This document shows, piece after piece, positions 8,816 to 17,869 of a DNA stretch of 43,920 nt. The notes below the pieces were generated by a model. The model saw nothing but the letters and a program-made list of their open reading frames with translations, did not search any database and was not told the DNA's origin. Both the position numbers and the translations under genes were made by a program. Source of the stretch: Opitutales bacterium. Lineage in GTDB: Bacteria > Verrucomicrobiota > Verrucomicrobiia > Opitutales > Seribacteraceae. Position 1 is the stretch's first letter. Each line of letters begins with the position of its first letter. The DNA lies in the NCBI GenBank assembly GCA_028042835.1, contig JAOFOL010000017.1, positions 1 to 43,920 of the forward strand, read 5' to 3'.

Positions 8816-9355
8816 TTGAAAGCACTCCAACCAGAAGAGGAAAAAAACCACCGGTTTCTAAACTTATTCACTGCCCTTGAGTCATCGATACATGCGTATG
8901 TAAGAAGACTGGTATATCGTAGGGAAGATGCGTCCGATGTGATGCAAAAAATTGCTATTATTTTGTGGAAAAAATTCGATCAATTACAATCAGATGATAA
9001 TTTCCGAAAATGGTCATTTGGGGTTGCCCGCTTCGAAGTTCTGGCTTGGCGAAGAGATTTAGCCAGGGAAAGAGAAAGGCTGGTTCTTTCAACCGAAACG
9101 ATTGAACTCATGGCCGAGGAATTGGATCGTAACGCTGAGCAATTGGACCTGGAAAAAGAAGCCATTCTTCAGCACTGCTTAGGCAAACTAAAAAAAGATC
9201 AACGATCCGCCTTACAGGATATGTATGACGACGAATCAAACACTCCTGCACTGGCACAAAAATTTGGTAAAAGTATAACTGGATTCTATCAATGGATCTA
9301 CCGTATTCGCCAAAGACTTGCCGAATGTGCCAAGCAAGTGGCCGATGCAAGATGA
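8816..9355 (+). CDS. ECF-type RNA polymerase sigma factor (Rhodopirellula/Verrucomicrobium type)
   Basis: A 179-residue sigma-70 family protein with only regions 2 and 4. Region 2 is at about residues 15-90 (YRREDASDVMQKIAIILWKK, then FRKWSFGVARFEVLAWRRD). Region 4 is at about 115-170 (LGKLKKDQRSALQDMY, then the helix-turn-helix ALAQKFGKSITGFYQWIYRI). The tryptophans and the FRKW/LAWRRD pattern fit the short sigma subfamily common in Planctomycetota and Verrucomicrobiota (TIGR02989-like). The start is a TTG; the next in-frame ATG would delete most of region 2. A purine-rich AAGGAAA lies about 12 bases upstream. The next gene, 16 bases downstream, encodes a FecR-like membrane protein, the usual partner in this subfamily, which probably controls its activity. 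The target promoters are unknown; the sulfatases immediately downstream are the obvious candidates. Confidence 0.9.
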   Translation: MKALQPEEEKNHRFLNLFTALESSIHAYVRRLVYRREDASDVMQKIAIILWKKFDQLQSDDNFRKWSFGVARFEVLAWRRDLARERERLVLSTETIELMAEELDRNAEQLDLEKEAILQHCLGKLKKDQRSALQDMYDDESNTPALAQKFGKSITGFYQWIYRIRQRLAECAKQVADAR

Positions 9356-9371
9356 TTTCCCATAAAACAAG

Positions 9372-10697
9372 ATGAAAAAAGAAGATGAATTAATTATCCG
9401 TTACTTGGACCAAAACCTTAGTGAAGAAGAGATTCAAATATTGGATCAATCACTCAGAGAAAATTCGGCCTTAAGGAAAAAGTTTTATGATCAGGTAAAT
9501 GTAGGTACTGCCCTCGAGGAGGAATTCTGCTCGAAATTACCGGAAGAAAAAGTGATTTCTTTTAAGCGTAAATCATCCACGGTCACGGTGCTTGCCTTTG
9601 CGGCCAGTTTTATTTTAGCCATAGGAATAATTGGCTATTCTTTTTTTAATACAAAAGAATCGATTGCCACATTAGCTTCGAATGAAAATGCCGCATGGGA
9701 AAGTTCCTTACCAACGTTAGAGGGTAGCGAATTAAGTGCTGGTTTGATGACTTTAAAGTCGGGCGTCGCAACGATCCGGTTTTCATCCGGTGCTGAAGTC
9801 GTACTGGAAGCTCCTGCCGAAATTGAACTGCAAACTGCAATGCAGGGAAAACTTACAAGAGGAAATGCTATAGTACATGTCCCTGATTCTGCTCATGGAT
9901 TCACTTTGGCTACACCATCCGGCTATGCGGTGGATCATGGAACTGCTTTTGGTGTATCGATCATGGAGAAAGGAAAGATATCTGACTTCAAAGTTTTGGA
10001 AGGAGAAATATCACTACACTCGCCAAAAGGAGACTCACTCTTCCTACTCGAAAATGAATCCGCGACCCTGAACGATTATGGTATCAGTAAAAAGATTGTT
10101 CTCCGTGCCGAACAACCTATTCCAGTCCTCGAGAAGGAAAATAACACCCTCCGCATTCAAACAGCGGGAAAATGCCAATCCATCATCCGAAATGATGAGA
10201 TTGCATATCTCGACCAGGATTTCTTGATGGTTAAATTGGACACCGGTTCCAATCCCTACGAAAGAAGGGCTTTATTTAACTTCAAAGAGGATCAGGTGGA
10301 TTGGAGTAAGATAAAAAAATCAAGACTAAGACTGAACTTGGTTCCGTGCGGTGTAGGACATCGGGTCTACCTTCCCAAAACCAATCGATTTAAGCTCTAT
10401 GCCCTTGCCGGATTCACCGGGGTGGAATCGTGGGAGAATTTAAAATGGGGAGAAGCGCCCACAACTGAATCAGCTACTTTAGTGGGTAGGTTTGAAATCC
10501 CACGCAGTCAGGAAAGGGGTTCTATCACGATAGAAAGCAATGAACTTCTGGAATTTCTAAAATCAAACAACGCCAGTGAATACACCTTTATTCTAACCAG
10601 AGAAACCAGTGAAACCAAAGGGAGCGGGATGGTTCATGCCTTTGCCAGTGATTCCCATCCAGAAGCTTCGGGGCCCACATTAGAATTAAGTTTCTAA
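9372..10697 (+). CDS. FecR-like membrane regulator with DNRLRE/CBM96-like C-terminal domain
   Basis: Residues 1-65 are an acidic cytoplasmic segment (LIIRYLDQNLSEEEIQILD) of the kind that binds ECF sigma factors. One membrane segment follows at about 71-92 (LAFAASFILAIGIIGYSFF). Residues about 120-225 match a FecR domain (SGVATIRFSSGAEVVLEAPA, then TPSGYAVDHGTAFGVSI). The C-terminal 190 residues (starting IRNDEIAYLDQDFLMVKLD, then RRALFNFKEDQVDWSKIKK) resemble the DNRLRE/CBM96 beta-sandwich found on carbohydrate-active proteins, placed outside the cytoplasm. Adjacency to the sigma gene and this layout suggest a polysaccharide-sensing anti-sigma or sigma regulator. The FecR assignment is firm, the DNRLRE assignment moderate, the sensing role inferred. 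Start: ATG at 9372. Confidence 0.8.
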   Translation: MKKEDELIIRYLDQNLSEEEIQILDQSLRENSALRKKFYDQVNVGTALEEEFCSKLPEEKVISFKRKSSTVTVLAFAASFILAIGIIGYSFFNTKESIATLASNENAAWESSLPTLEGSELSAGLMTLKSGVATIRFSSGAEVVLEAPAEIELQTAMQGKLTRGNAIVHVPDSAHGFTLATPSGYAVDHGTAFGVSIMEKGKISDFKVLEGEISLHSPKGDSLFLLENESATLNDYGISKKIVLRAEQPIPVLEKENNTLRIQTAGKCQSIIRNDEIAYLDQDFLMVKLDTGSNPYERRALFNFKEDQVDWSKIKKSRLRLNLVPCGVGHRVYLPKTNRFKLYALAGFTGVESWENLKWGEAPTTESATLVGRFEIPRSQERGSITIESNELLEFLKSNNASEYTFILTRETSETKGSGMVHAFASDSHPEASGPTLELSF

Positions 10698-10720
10698 GAA
10701 CTCCTCTACCCTCCCAATCA

Positions 10721-10731
10721 TACCAATGGTA
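10721..10731. repeat. Short inverted repeat between the FecR-like gene and the sulfatase
   Basis: TACCAATGGTA is a perfect 5-base inverted repeat around a single A, 23 bases after the FecR-like stop codon. It could be a small operator half-pair or chance; it lacks a T-tract and is not a terminator. Low confidence. Confidence 0.2.
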
Positions 10732-10749
10732 AGCTATCGACTTGCCAGA

Positions 10750-10772
10750 AATCCTATGCCCCAAGTAGGATT
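10750..10772. repeat. Perfect 7-base inverted repeat directly before a sulfatase start
   Basis: AATCCTA at 10750-10756 and TAGGATT at 10766-10772 are exact reverse complements around a 9-base loop. The right arm ends five bases before the ATG at 10778, where a ribosome-binding site would lie (its AGGA could pair with 16S rRNA). Folding in mRNA would hide that AGGA. It may be a translation-control hairpin or an operator; no T-tract follows, so it is not a terminator. Confidence 0.35.
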
Positions 10773-10777
10773 ACAAT

Positions 10778-12856
10778 ATGAAAAATGTCTGTTTTCTCCT
10801 TATTTTTCCAATCTTTGGATATTCTCAAATTTCAGATCGTCCAAATGTTGTTCTCTTTATGGCTGATGACATGGGTATGGGAGATACATCAGCCTACCAG
10901 TTTTATACGAAGAACTCAGACGATCAACAGGTTCATACCCCGGCCATGGAAAAGCTTGCCAGTATGGGAATGCTCTTTACCGATGCCCATACCCCATCAT
11001 CCCGATGCACCCCCACGCGATACGGATTACTGACTGGACGTTACCCTTGGCGTGCCCGAATGAAGCATTGGGTGCTGTTTGGGGTTCAGGGTGATCCCCT
11101 CATCGAAGAAGACCGCCCCACCCTCGCCACTCTTTTTCGTTCCCAAGGATATGCCACAGCCATGGTGGGAAAGTGGCACCTCGGACTGCGGTATAGCCAA
11201 TCCAATGGAAAACCGGCGGCAGGTTGGGAAGATGCGGATCTAACTAAAGACGTTTTCGACGGGCCCTGTGACCATGGGTTTGATTATGCCCGTTTTACCT
11301 CACGCTCGCATGGAACATCCGGGCCGGATGCCGGGACCACTGGGCCCCAGACAGGGAAAAACAAAAAGGGGAATCGTAACACTCCAAATCAATCAATCGG
11401 CCCTGGCCACATCCATAATCGGAAAATCATAGGAGCCACCGGGAACGGGAAAAAATTAGTGGAGAAAGGAAAAAACGCCTATGATTTACACGACCTGGGT
11501 AATCGACATTCCAACCATGCGATCGAATTCCTTACCCAACACCTCAGAAATAAGGACCGTTCCTTCAATCCATTCTTTCTTTATTATCCCAGTAATTCAA
11601 ATCACGGACCCTACACCGTAGCCAATGAAGTGGGAGGTAAAAAAGTTCGGGGAGCGGGCAAGATGGTATCAGGAGCTTCAGCATCAACCCGGTTGGATTA
11701 TATCTATGAAAACGATGTGGCACTTGGAAGGCTGATTAACTATCTCGAACAAACCAAGGATCCACGCAGACCGAGTAAAAAACTAATTGAAAATACGATT
11801 ATTATTTTCACCTCAGATAATGGAGCAGAAGTAAAAACCAAAACTGCAACCGGCCCCGTACGAAGTAATAAAGGCAGTTGTTACGAAGGCGGACACCGTG
11901 TGCCCTTCCTTGTTGCTTGGCCTGATGGCAAAGTGGGAAATGGAAAAACCGGGGATTCCGTTATAAAGAGTGATCAGCTAATTGGACTGCAAGATCTTTA
12001 CGCCACATTTTCAAAGATACTCGGAATAAACCTGCCTGAATTGAGAGATGGAAAAAAGGGTGCGGAAGACAGTTACAATATTTTACCTGCCTGGCAGGGC
12101 AAAAAAATGATTAACCGACCGATGTTTTACAATGATCATAAGGAAGGTAAAAACGGGGCCTCCTGTGCTATGCGATTAGATGATCCGGTTGTCGAAGGCC
12201 AAGTTTTTCAGGGAAAATGGAAACTCTTTTTTGATGATACTTTACTCCGCAATGGCCGAGCGAACCCAACTGAACTTTTTGAACTATCCAGCGATCCAAT
12301 GGAAACCAAAACTCGTCTAAAGGAAGAGAATCTTAAGTCTTTGATAAAACAATTGGTTTCTACTGCCTTGCTCCACCGAAATGTTGGCGGACATCGTTTC
12401 ATTCCCATCGCACCGAAAGATAGATTTCAATTTGATTGGAGAAAACCATTACCGACTCCCGCCCCTCTAACTTTTTTTATATCAGTTAAGGGGGGCGATG
12501 CAGTCCGTAACGAAATGGGACTAGGAATTCAAGGGCTAGGATCACCTAGAGTTGAACCTGGCGAAGCTTTTGCCATCCGTTTTCAGTCTGATGTCCTGAT
12601 TGAATCTGTGGGTATCACTGCTGGGAATAAAGGATCATGTGGCGGGTCCTTACAAATGGGTAACCGTTCTCCTCTTGCAATTTACTGCACAGATACAGAC
12701 AATGACGCCAATAATCAACAAGGTATCATTAGTGATCTGGGCATTCTCAAAGAAGGAGAAATGCTAATCCTTGATCCTAGTCCTCATTTCGGGGTAGAAC
12801 CTCAGGGAAGTTGGAGACTAGAATCCATCGCAGTTCGCCCATTTACAAAAGACTAG
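10778..12856 (+). CDS. Exported S1-family sulfatase, long form
   Basis: Signal peptide MKNVCFLLIFPIFGYSQIS, then the metal-binding FMADDMGMGDTSAY, the maturation motif CTPTR (Cys codon 11006-11008, residue 77) followed by YGLLTGRYPWR, the Lys/His segment AMVGKWHLG, FTSDNGAEV, and GGHRVPFLVAWP. All expected catalytic and metal ligands are visible. At 692 residues it is much longer than a minimal sulfatase, for two reasons: a Gly/Asn-rich insertion at about 185-225 (GTTGPQTGKNKKGNRN) and about 110 extra C-terminal residues (ISVKGGDAVRNEMGLG) forming an additional beta-rich domain. It is the first sulfatase after the sigma/FecR pair, about 80 bases downstream, behind a small inverted repeat. The substrate cannot be read from sequence alone. 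Confidence 0.92.
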   Translation: MKNVCFLLIFPIFGYSQISDRPNVVLFMADDMGMGDTSAYQFYTKNSDDQQVHTPAMEKLASMGMLFTDAHTPSSRCTPTRYGLLTGRYPWRARMKHWVLFGVQGDPLIEEDRPTLATLFRSQGYATAMVGKWHLGLRYSQSNGKPAAGWEDADLTKDVFDGPCDHGFDYARFTSRSHGTSGPDAGTTGPQTGKNKKGNRNTPNQSIGPGHIHNRKIIGATGNGKKLVEKGKNAYDLHDLGNRHSNHAIEFLTQHLRNKDRSFNPFFLYYPSNSNHGPYTVANEVGGKKVRGAGKMVSGASASTRLDYIYENDVALGRLINYLEQTKDPRRPSKKLIENTIIIFTSDNGAEVKTKTATGPVRSNKGSCYEGGHRVPFLVAWPDGKVGNGKTGDSVIKSDQLIGLQDLYATFSKILGINLPELRDGKKGAEDSYNILPAWQGKKMINRPMFYNDHKEGKNGASCAMRLDDPVVEGQVFQGKWKLFFDDTLLRNGRANPTELFELSSDPMETKTRLKEENLKSLIKQLVSTALLHRNVGGHRFIPIAPKDRFQFDWRKPLPTPAPLTFFISVKGGDAVRNEMGLGIQGLGSPRVEPGEAFAIRFQSDVLIESVGITAGNKGSCGGSLQMGNRSPLAIYCTDTDNDANNQQGIISDLGILKEGEMLILDPSPHFGVEPQGSWRLESIAVRPFTKD

Positions 12857-12881
12857 TTTTTTAAACCTACTTAATTTAATT

Positions 12882-14321
12882 GTGAAACAATATATATTCC
12901 TGATTTTAACTATTTTAGCTTCGAGTTTGCTCAAAGCTAAAATCCAAAAGCCAAATGTGGTAATTATTTTCATTGATGATATGGGCTACGGTGATGTGGG
13001 CTTTAATGGGGCGACAGGACCGAAAACACCTCACCTAGACCGTATGGCGAAAGAAGGGATGATTTTTTCGGACTTTTATGTGGGCTGTGCGGTCTGCTCG
13101 GGATCACGAACTTCTCTCCTTACGGGATCCCATTATCAAAGAGTAAGTATGAACGCAGTTCTTTTTCCGCAAAGTTCCAACGGATTACATCCGGACGAAC
13201 AGACTATTGCCGATATGCTCAAGGACAACAGATACAAAACTGCCTGCGTAGGGAAATGGCACTTGGGTCACTTACCTCCGTGCTTACCCACCTATCAGGG
13301 TTTTGATAGCTATTATGGGGTACCCTACAGCAATGATATGTGGCTCGACCCGGCCAATAAATTGGCAAAGAATTTAATCGTCCGTGAAGGCCTGACCCGT
13401 AAAGATGTCGAAGATGGGCACAAAAAAAAGAACTGGGTTCCTCTTATGCGTGGGGAGGAAATCATTGAATACCCCGCAAACCAAAAAACCCTGACTAAGC
13501 GATACACCGAGGAGTCCATTAAATTCATTAAGAAAAATAAGGATAGTCCTTTCTTCCTCTACCTTCCTCACACCATGGTTCATCTTCCACTTGCAGTCTC
13601 TAAAGAATTTGAAAATCGAACCGATCGATTGATATGGGATGCTATAGAGGAAGTGGACTGGTCAGTCGGGCAAGTCCTCAAAGAGATCAAAGAACTCGGG
13701 CTCGATGAGGAAACCTTGGTCATCTTTACAAGTGACAACGGAGCAGCGGTTGGAACATCCCTGCCATTACGGGCCAAAAAAGGAAGTGTTTATGATGGGG
13801 GTATCCGGGAACCGACTGTAATGTGGTGGCCTGGGAAAATTCCTGCCGGCACAAAATGTAAAGAGGTAGCGGCAACTATCGATCTTCTTCCTACGCTTGC
13901 CAAGTTGAGCGGAGGGAAAGTTTCTGGCCGTAAAATCGATGGGGAAAATATCTGGCCACTGATGTCAGGGGAAACCAGTGCAAAAAGCCCTCACAAGAAC
14001 TATGTTCTTATGCATGGCCCTGGAACGGTAAGAAGTGGAAAGTGGAAATTTTATCCATGGAAGGAAGGAAAGGGAGGCAATCGACATGAGAAAGCAAACA
14101 ATCCGTCTCCCGACCCAGTTCAATTATATGATACTCTGGCCGATATTGGAGAAACCAAAAACCTGGCTTCCCAATATCCAAATATTGTTAAGCAGATGCA
14201 ATTTGCCTATGATTCCCATCTTGTTGAAATCAAGGCAAACAAGAGACCCACTCAGGAGATGAAGCGTCCGAAAAACAAACCTGCCGCCACACGCCCGTTT
14301 ATTAAAAAGAAGAAAAAGTGA
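12882..14321 (+). CDS. Exported S1-family sulfatase with non-canonical CSGSR active-site motif
   Basis: GTG start at 12882, 25 bases after the previous gene; signal peptide [18 protein letters not shown]. The arylsulfatase layout is clear: [14 protein letters not shown], then CSGSR with Cys at residue 72 (13095-13097), [40 protein letters not shown] and [13 protein letters not shown]. The third position of the maturation motif is Gly instead of the usual Pro or Ala, while Cys and Arg are kept. A second Cys (C69) lies three residues earlier. Length is 479 residues, normal for the family. The C-terminus is very rich in Lys/Arg (PRPF-type end: [10 protein letters not shown]). Its stop codon overlaps the GTG start of the next sulfatase as GTGA, so the two should be translated together. 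Confidence 0.92.
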   Translation: MKQYIFLILTILASSLLKAKIQKPNVVIIFIDDMGYGDVGFNGATGPKTPHLDRMAKEGMIFSDFYVGCAVCSGSRTSLLTGSHYQRVSMNAVLFPQSSNGLHPDEQTIADMLKDNRYKTACVGKWHLGHLPPCLPTYQGFDSYYGVPYSNDMWLDPANKLAKNLIVREGLTRKDVEDGHKKKNWVPLMRGEEIIEYPANQKTLTKRYTEESIKFIKKNKDSPFFLYLPHTMVHLPLAVSKEFENRTDRLIWDAIEEVDWSVGQVLKEIKELGLDEETLVIFTSDNGAAVGTSLPLRAKKGSVYDGGIREPTVMWWPGKIPAGTKCKEVAATIDLLPTLAKLSGGKVSGRKIDGENIWPLMSGETSAKSPHKNYVLMHGPGTVRSGKWKFYPWKEGKGGNRHEKANNPSPDPVQLYDTLADIGETKNLASQYPNIVKQMQFAYDSHLVEIKANKRPTQEMKRPKNKPAATRPFIKKKKK

Positions 14322-15766
14322 AACTATCTTTTCTAGTACCCGGTATTTTCCTATTGAGCATTTCGGGATTTGCCCAAAAACAAAATGTTCTTTTCATCGC
14401 CGCGGATGATTTATCCTGTGCCCTAGCTTGTTATGGAGATCCGATTGCTCAAACTCCACATCTCGATCGGTTGGCCGCAACGGGAGTCTGCTTCCTCAAT
14501 GCATACAATCAGCTCCCCCTTTGCAACCCGACCAGGGCATCCGTGATGACCGGTCTACGGCCCGATACCATCAAGGTCTATGACCTGGACCGACATTTCC
14601 GGGATGAAGTACCTGATGCAGTCACGCTTTCTCAACAATTCATGAAACATGGATGGTGGGCCGGCCGAGTAGGAAAAATTTATCACTATAATGTGCCGGC
14701 ATCGATTGGAACCGATGGTTTCGATGATCCTCCATCCTGGCAAAAAACCATCAACCCAAAGGGAAGAGACAAAACGGACGAGCATCTAATTTTTAATGCT
14801 GAACCCCACCGTAAGATTAGTGCTGCACTGAGCTGGTTGGCTGCCGATGGAAAAGACGAGGAACAAACCGACGGGATGATCGCCACGGAAACAATCAAAT
14901 TAATGAAGCAAAAAAAGAACGAACCCTTCTTCATTGCGGCCGGCTTTTTTCGACCACACACACCTTATGTCGCACCCAAAAAATACTTTGAAATGTATCC
15001 CTTGGAAACATTGAGACTCCCTTATGCTCCAAAAAATGACAGGGAAGATATTCCCACCGCTGCCTTTGCCCATAACTGTCCGGTTCCCCACTACGGGTTA
15101 GATGAATTGACCTGCCTCCAGGCAATGCAGGCGTATTATGCATGCGTATCCTTTATCGACGCCCAGGTTGGCCGAATGCTTGACGCCCTCGATCAGCTCG
15201 ACCTGACGGACAACACCATTGTCGTTTTCTGGAGTGACCATGGCTACCACTTGGGCGAACACCATGGTATCTGGCAAAAGCGAACTCTTTTTGAACAGGG
15301 AGCTAAAGCCCCGCTGATCATTCGGGCACCCAATATCAAAGGAAATGGTCAGGCATGTCGACGGGTCGTTGAATTCGTCGATATCTACCCCACCCTCACC
15401 GAACTCGCCAATATTCCAACACCCAAGGAAATAGAGGGACAATCCCTCACCCCACTTCTCAGAGATCCACTAAGCAGGTGGAATAGTTTCGCGATCACCC
15501 AAGTACTCAGACCCGCTGATAGTCGTTTTGATAGTCCTGTGATGGGACGAAGCATCCGATCGGAAAGATGGCGATATTCAGACTGGGCTGAAGGGAAACA
15601 CGGAGTTGAACTGTATGATCATTTTGCAGATCCAATGGAATTTAATAACCTTGCCATCAAACCAAGTCAGGGTAATCAAAAAGTTATGAAATATCTGCGA
15701 AAAGCCCTTGCTAGAAAAGCAAGCGGTCAAATTCCCAAAACTCCCTTTAATCCCAAAAGACTCTAA
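14318..15766 (+). CDS. Exported sulfatase, iduronate-2-sulfatase-like
   Basis: GTG start in a four-base GTGA overlap with the preceding sulfatase; signal peptide [18 protein letters not shown]. Motifs: [21 protein letters not shown] (Cys residue 69, codon 14522-14524) followed by [50 protein letters not shown], and the C-terminal [12 protein letters not shown]. The RPDT.KVYDL, FRPHTPY and DHGYHLGEH signatures are typical of the iduronate-2-sulfatase branch (SulfAtlas S1_7), which acts on 2-O-sulfated uronic acids in characterised members. In marine PVC bacteria relatives are numerous and often act on other glycans, so the substrate is only suggested. Length (482) is normal. A small membrane-protein gene starts five bases later. 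Confidence 0.92.
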   Translation: MKLSFLVPGIFLLSISGFAQKQNVLFIAADDLSCALACYGDPIAQTPHLDRLAATGVCFLNAYNQLPLCNPTRASVMTGLRPDTIKVYDLDRHFRDEVPDAVTLSQQFMKHGWWAGRVGKIYHYNVPASIGTDGFDDPPSWQKTINPKGRDKTDEHLIFNAEPHRKISAALSWLAADGKDEEQTDGMIATETIKLMKQKKNEPFFIAAGFFRPHTPYVAPKKYFEMYPLETLRLPYAPKNDREDIPTAAFAHNCPVPHYGLDELTCLQAMQAYYACVSFIDAQVGRMLDALDQLDLTDNTIVVFWSDHGYHLGEHHGIWQKRTLFEQGAKAPLIIRAPNIKGNGQACRRVVEFVDIYPTLTELANIPTPKEIEGQSLTPLLRDPLSRWNSFAITQVLRPADSRFDSPVMGRSIRSERWRYSDWAEGKHGVELYDHFADPMEFNNLAIKPSQGNQKVMKYLRKALARKASGQIPKTPFNPKRL

Positions 15767-15771
15767 TAGAG

Positions 15772-16236
15772 ATGGATCTAATAACCGTCATTGTAATCGT
15801 CTCCGGTTTGCTTTTCGCAGGTGTTGCTTACTTTATCGAAGACGCGTTTGATAAAATGCTCAATCCGATCTTCAGACTAATAGGGCTTAAATCTTCAACG
15901 GGTCCCCTCGATATTATCGCAGATTACAACGATCAATTCATCGAACTGACAATCATTAACAATGGAAAAGGAAAAGCCATGCTCGCCGCCGTTCAAGTGG
16001 TAGGAGAAAATGGAAAAAAAGAGTTTCCTGTACCTTTCACTTCTGAGATTGAGGCAAAGAAGGAGGTCGCGGAAAAGAAAGAGAAAGAATTGAGAAAGCA
16101 TTTCTTATCGGAAAAGATTGATCAGGGAAGTCAAAAAACAGTCTATTTAAACTCTGTGAAATCGGCTGGATGTGATCTCAAATCTCTCAGCGTGTTAGAC
16201 ATGGACGGAAAACACTGGACATCCGTGAAAGAGTAA
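15772..16236 (+). CDS. Small membrane-anchored protein of unknown function
   Basis: Residues 4-25 form one hydrophobic segment (ITVIVIVSGLLFAGVAYFI) at the N-terminus. The remainder, about 125 residues, is soluble, with a short immunoglobulin-like stretch (FIELTIINNGKGKAMLAAVQV) and a highly charged Glu/Lys helix at about 85-112. I do not recognise the family. It starts five bases after a sulfatase stop and ends two bases before the TTG start of an acyltransferase, so it is almost certainly cotranscribed with both. Its role could be structural support of the acyltransferase, but nothing in the sequence proves this. Confidence 0.65.
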   Translation: MDLITVIVIVSGLLFAGVAYFIEDAFDKMLNPIFRLIGLKSSTGPLDIIADYNDQFIELTIINNGKGKAMLAAVQVVGENGKKEFPVPFTSEIEAKKEVAEKKEKELRKHFLSEKIDQGSQKTVYLNSVKSAGCDLKSLSVLDMDGKHWTSVKE

Positions 16237-16237
16237 T

Positions 16238-17869
16238 TTGGGCCAAACTAGATTTCACCACCTTGATGCCCTGCGGGCATTTGCAATGCTATTGGGCGTC
16301 GGGTTGCATGGCATGCTTTCTTTTGTAGGCTGGCCAGTTTGGCCAGTTCAGGACATCAACCAGTCTGAATTCTACGGAATCCCCATTTTATTGATTCATG
16401 GCTTCCGCATGCCCCTTTTCTTTTTTGTAAGTGGATTTTTTACCATGATGCTATGGAAAAGAAAAGGAACCAAAGAATTGATTAGTAACCGTACAAAACG
16501 GATTACTCTGCCGTTTATCTTTTTTTGTATTCTTTTGGTTCCACTACTTAATCACATGCGCTCGGTGAAAGCATGGATCACAACCGAAAAAATCTCCCAC
16601 TCCTCCGTGGAAGTCATATCACATTCATCTAATGAAAACGACCCCGTAGACTTAGGGAGTGCATCAAAAGTAGGTGATATTCAAAAAATTGTACAACTGA
16701 TAGATGAAGGTTCCGATATCAATGGAAAATATCAAAAAGAACTCACCCCTCTACATTGGGCTGCAACTACTGGCAAAGTTGACGCAATTACACTTTTAAT
16801 TGAAAAAGGAGCAAAAGTTGAATCTCTTGACGGTTATCTTAGCACTCCCCTGCATTTAGCTTCTTTTTTTGGGCACAGGGAAGCCGTTGAAGTTCTTCTC
16901 AAAAATGGAGCCAACCCAAATGTAAGAAATAAGGATAATTCAAGTCCGACAGATGCAACTTACGCCGGAACCGCAATGACCAAAATGGTAGCCAATAAAA
17001 TTTTGCATATTCCACTCCAATGGAATCAATTACAAAAAGGGAGAATAGATTGTCGAAATCTTCTTGAACAATCTATTCATCTTGCGAAAGTCGGCAGGAA
17101 TAGTCGGGAAAATTTATTCAGTAAATACTATCTTACTTTTGGGGATTTCATCACACATCATCTATGGTTTCTCTATGACTTAATATATCTCATCGCAGTA
17201 TTTCTAATTTTGTGTCGTATCTTTACTGCTTACCCTCTTAACAAAACTGCTGAAAAGCTTGTTACCAGTAAAATTCGCTTAATTTGGTTGGTACCAATTA
17301 CCTACTGGGCACAGTTTTATATGAAAGAGGATTTTGGTCCATCAACCGCAGTATGGTTGAATCCTGATTGGCTAAAACTTGGATACTACGGAATCTTCTT
17401 TGGATATGGAGCTCTCTGTTTTGGGAACGATACATTTAATAAAAAAATTGGAAAGTATTGGCCTCTATATTTCATAACCTCAGTCGGTTTTTTCGTTGGG
17501 GCACTTACTTGCATGAATTTCAAGGAATGGGAGTGGAGTTACAAAACCCTAACCCTATGCTCAGCCTGTTTTGTATGGCTAATGATTTTTGGTTGTATCG
17601 GCCTTTTTAGAAAGTTTTTCTCCGCTAAAATGCCAAAAATTAGATATATATCAGACTCCTCATATTGGCTCTATATTATCCATTTACCTGTGATACAGAT
17701 ACTACAGGCTTTATTTGCAAACTGGGAATTACCCAGTGTGATCAAATTCATACTCATAACTATACTAACTACCGTAATCATACTACTTTCTTACGAATAT
17801 CTGATCCGCTATACTTGGATTGGAACCATGCTGAACGGCAAACGATCTAAACCTCATGAAGCGATCTGA
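16238..17869 (+). CDS. Acyltransferase-3 membrane protein with ankyrin repeats inserted in a loop
   Basis: The N-terminus (FHHLDALRAFAMLLGVGLHG) and FFVSGFFTMML are hallmarks of acyltransferase family 3 (OPGC/MdoC-like), multi-pass enzymes that put acyl groups on surface or periplasmic glycans. About three membrane segments come first. Residues about 136-245 then carry three ankyrin repeats (TPLHWAATTGKVDAITLLIE and TPLHLASFFGHREAVEVLL are textbook examples). The membrane domain resumes at HHLWFLYDLIYLIAVFLIL with about seven more segments, ending in YLIRYTWIGTML. The insertion keeps the frame and both halves are intact, so this is one protein, not two fused by error. TTG start two bases after the upstream stop; its end overlaps the next gene by 14 bases. 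Placing the repeats between segments 3 and 4 suggests a protein-binding module regulating or localising acylation (inference). Confidence 0.85.
   Translation: MGQTRFHHLDALRAFAMLLGVGLHGMLSFVGWPVWPVQDINQSEFYGIPILLIHGFRMPLFFFVSGFFTMMLWKRKGTKELISNRTKRITLPFIFFCILLVPLLNHMRSVKAWITTEKISHSSVEVISHSSNENDPVDLGSASKVGDIQKIVQLIDEGSDINGKYQKELTPLHWAATTGKVDAITLLIEKGAKVESLDGYLSTPLHLASFFGHREAVEVLLKNGANPNVRNKDNSSPTDATYAGTAMTKMVANKILHIPLQWNQLQKGRIDCRNLLEQSIHLAKVGRNSRENLFSKYYLTFGDFITHHLWFLYDLIYLIAVFLILCRIFTAYPLNKTAEKLVTSKIRLIWLVPITYWAQFYMKEDFGPSTAVWLNPDWLKLGYYGIFFGYGALCFGNDTFNKKIGKYWPLYFITSVGFFVGALTCMNFKEWEWSYKTLTLCSACFVWLMIFGCIGLFRKFFSAKMPKIRYISDSSYWLYIIHLPVIQILQALFANWELPSVIKFILITILTTVIILLSYEYLIRYTWIGTMLNGKRSKPHEAI

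Noticed and set aside
15098-15442. 114-codon open frame on the - strand inside the iduronate-2-sulfatase-like gene
   Set aside because: Shadow of a strongly supported sulfatase; no protein features.
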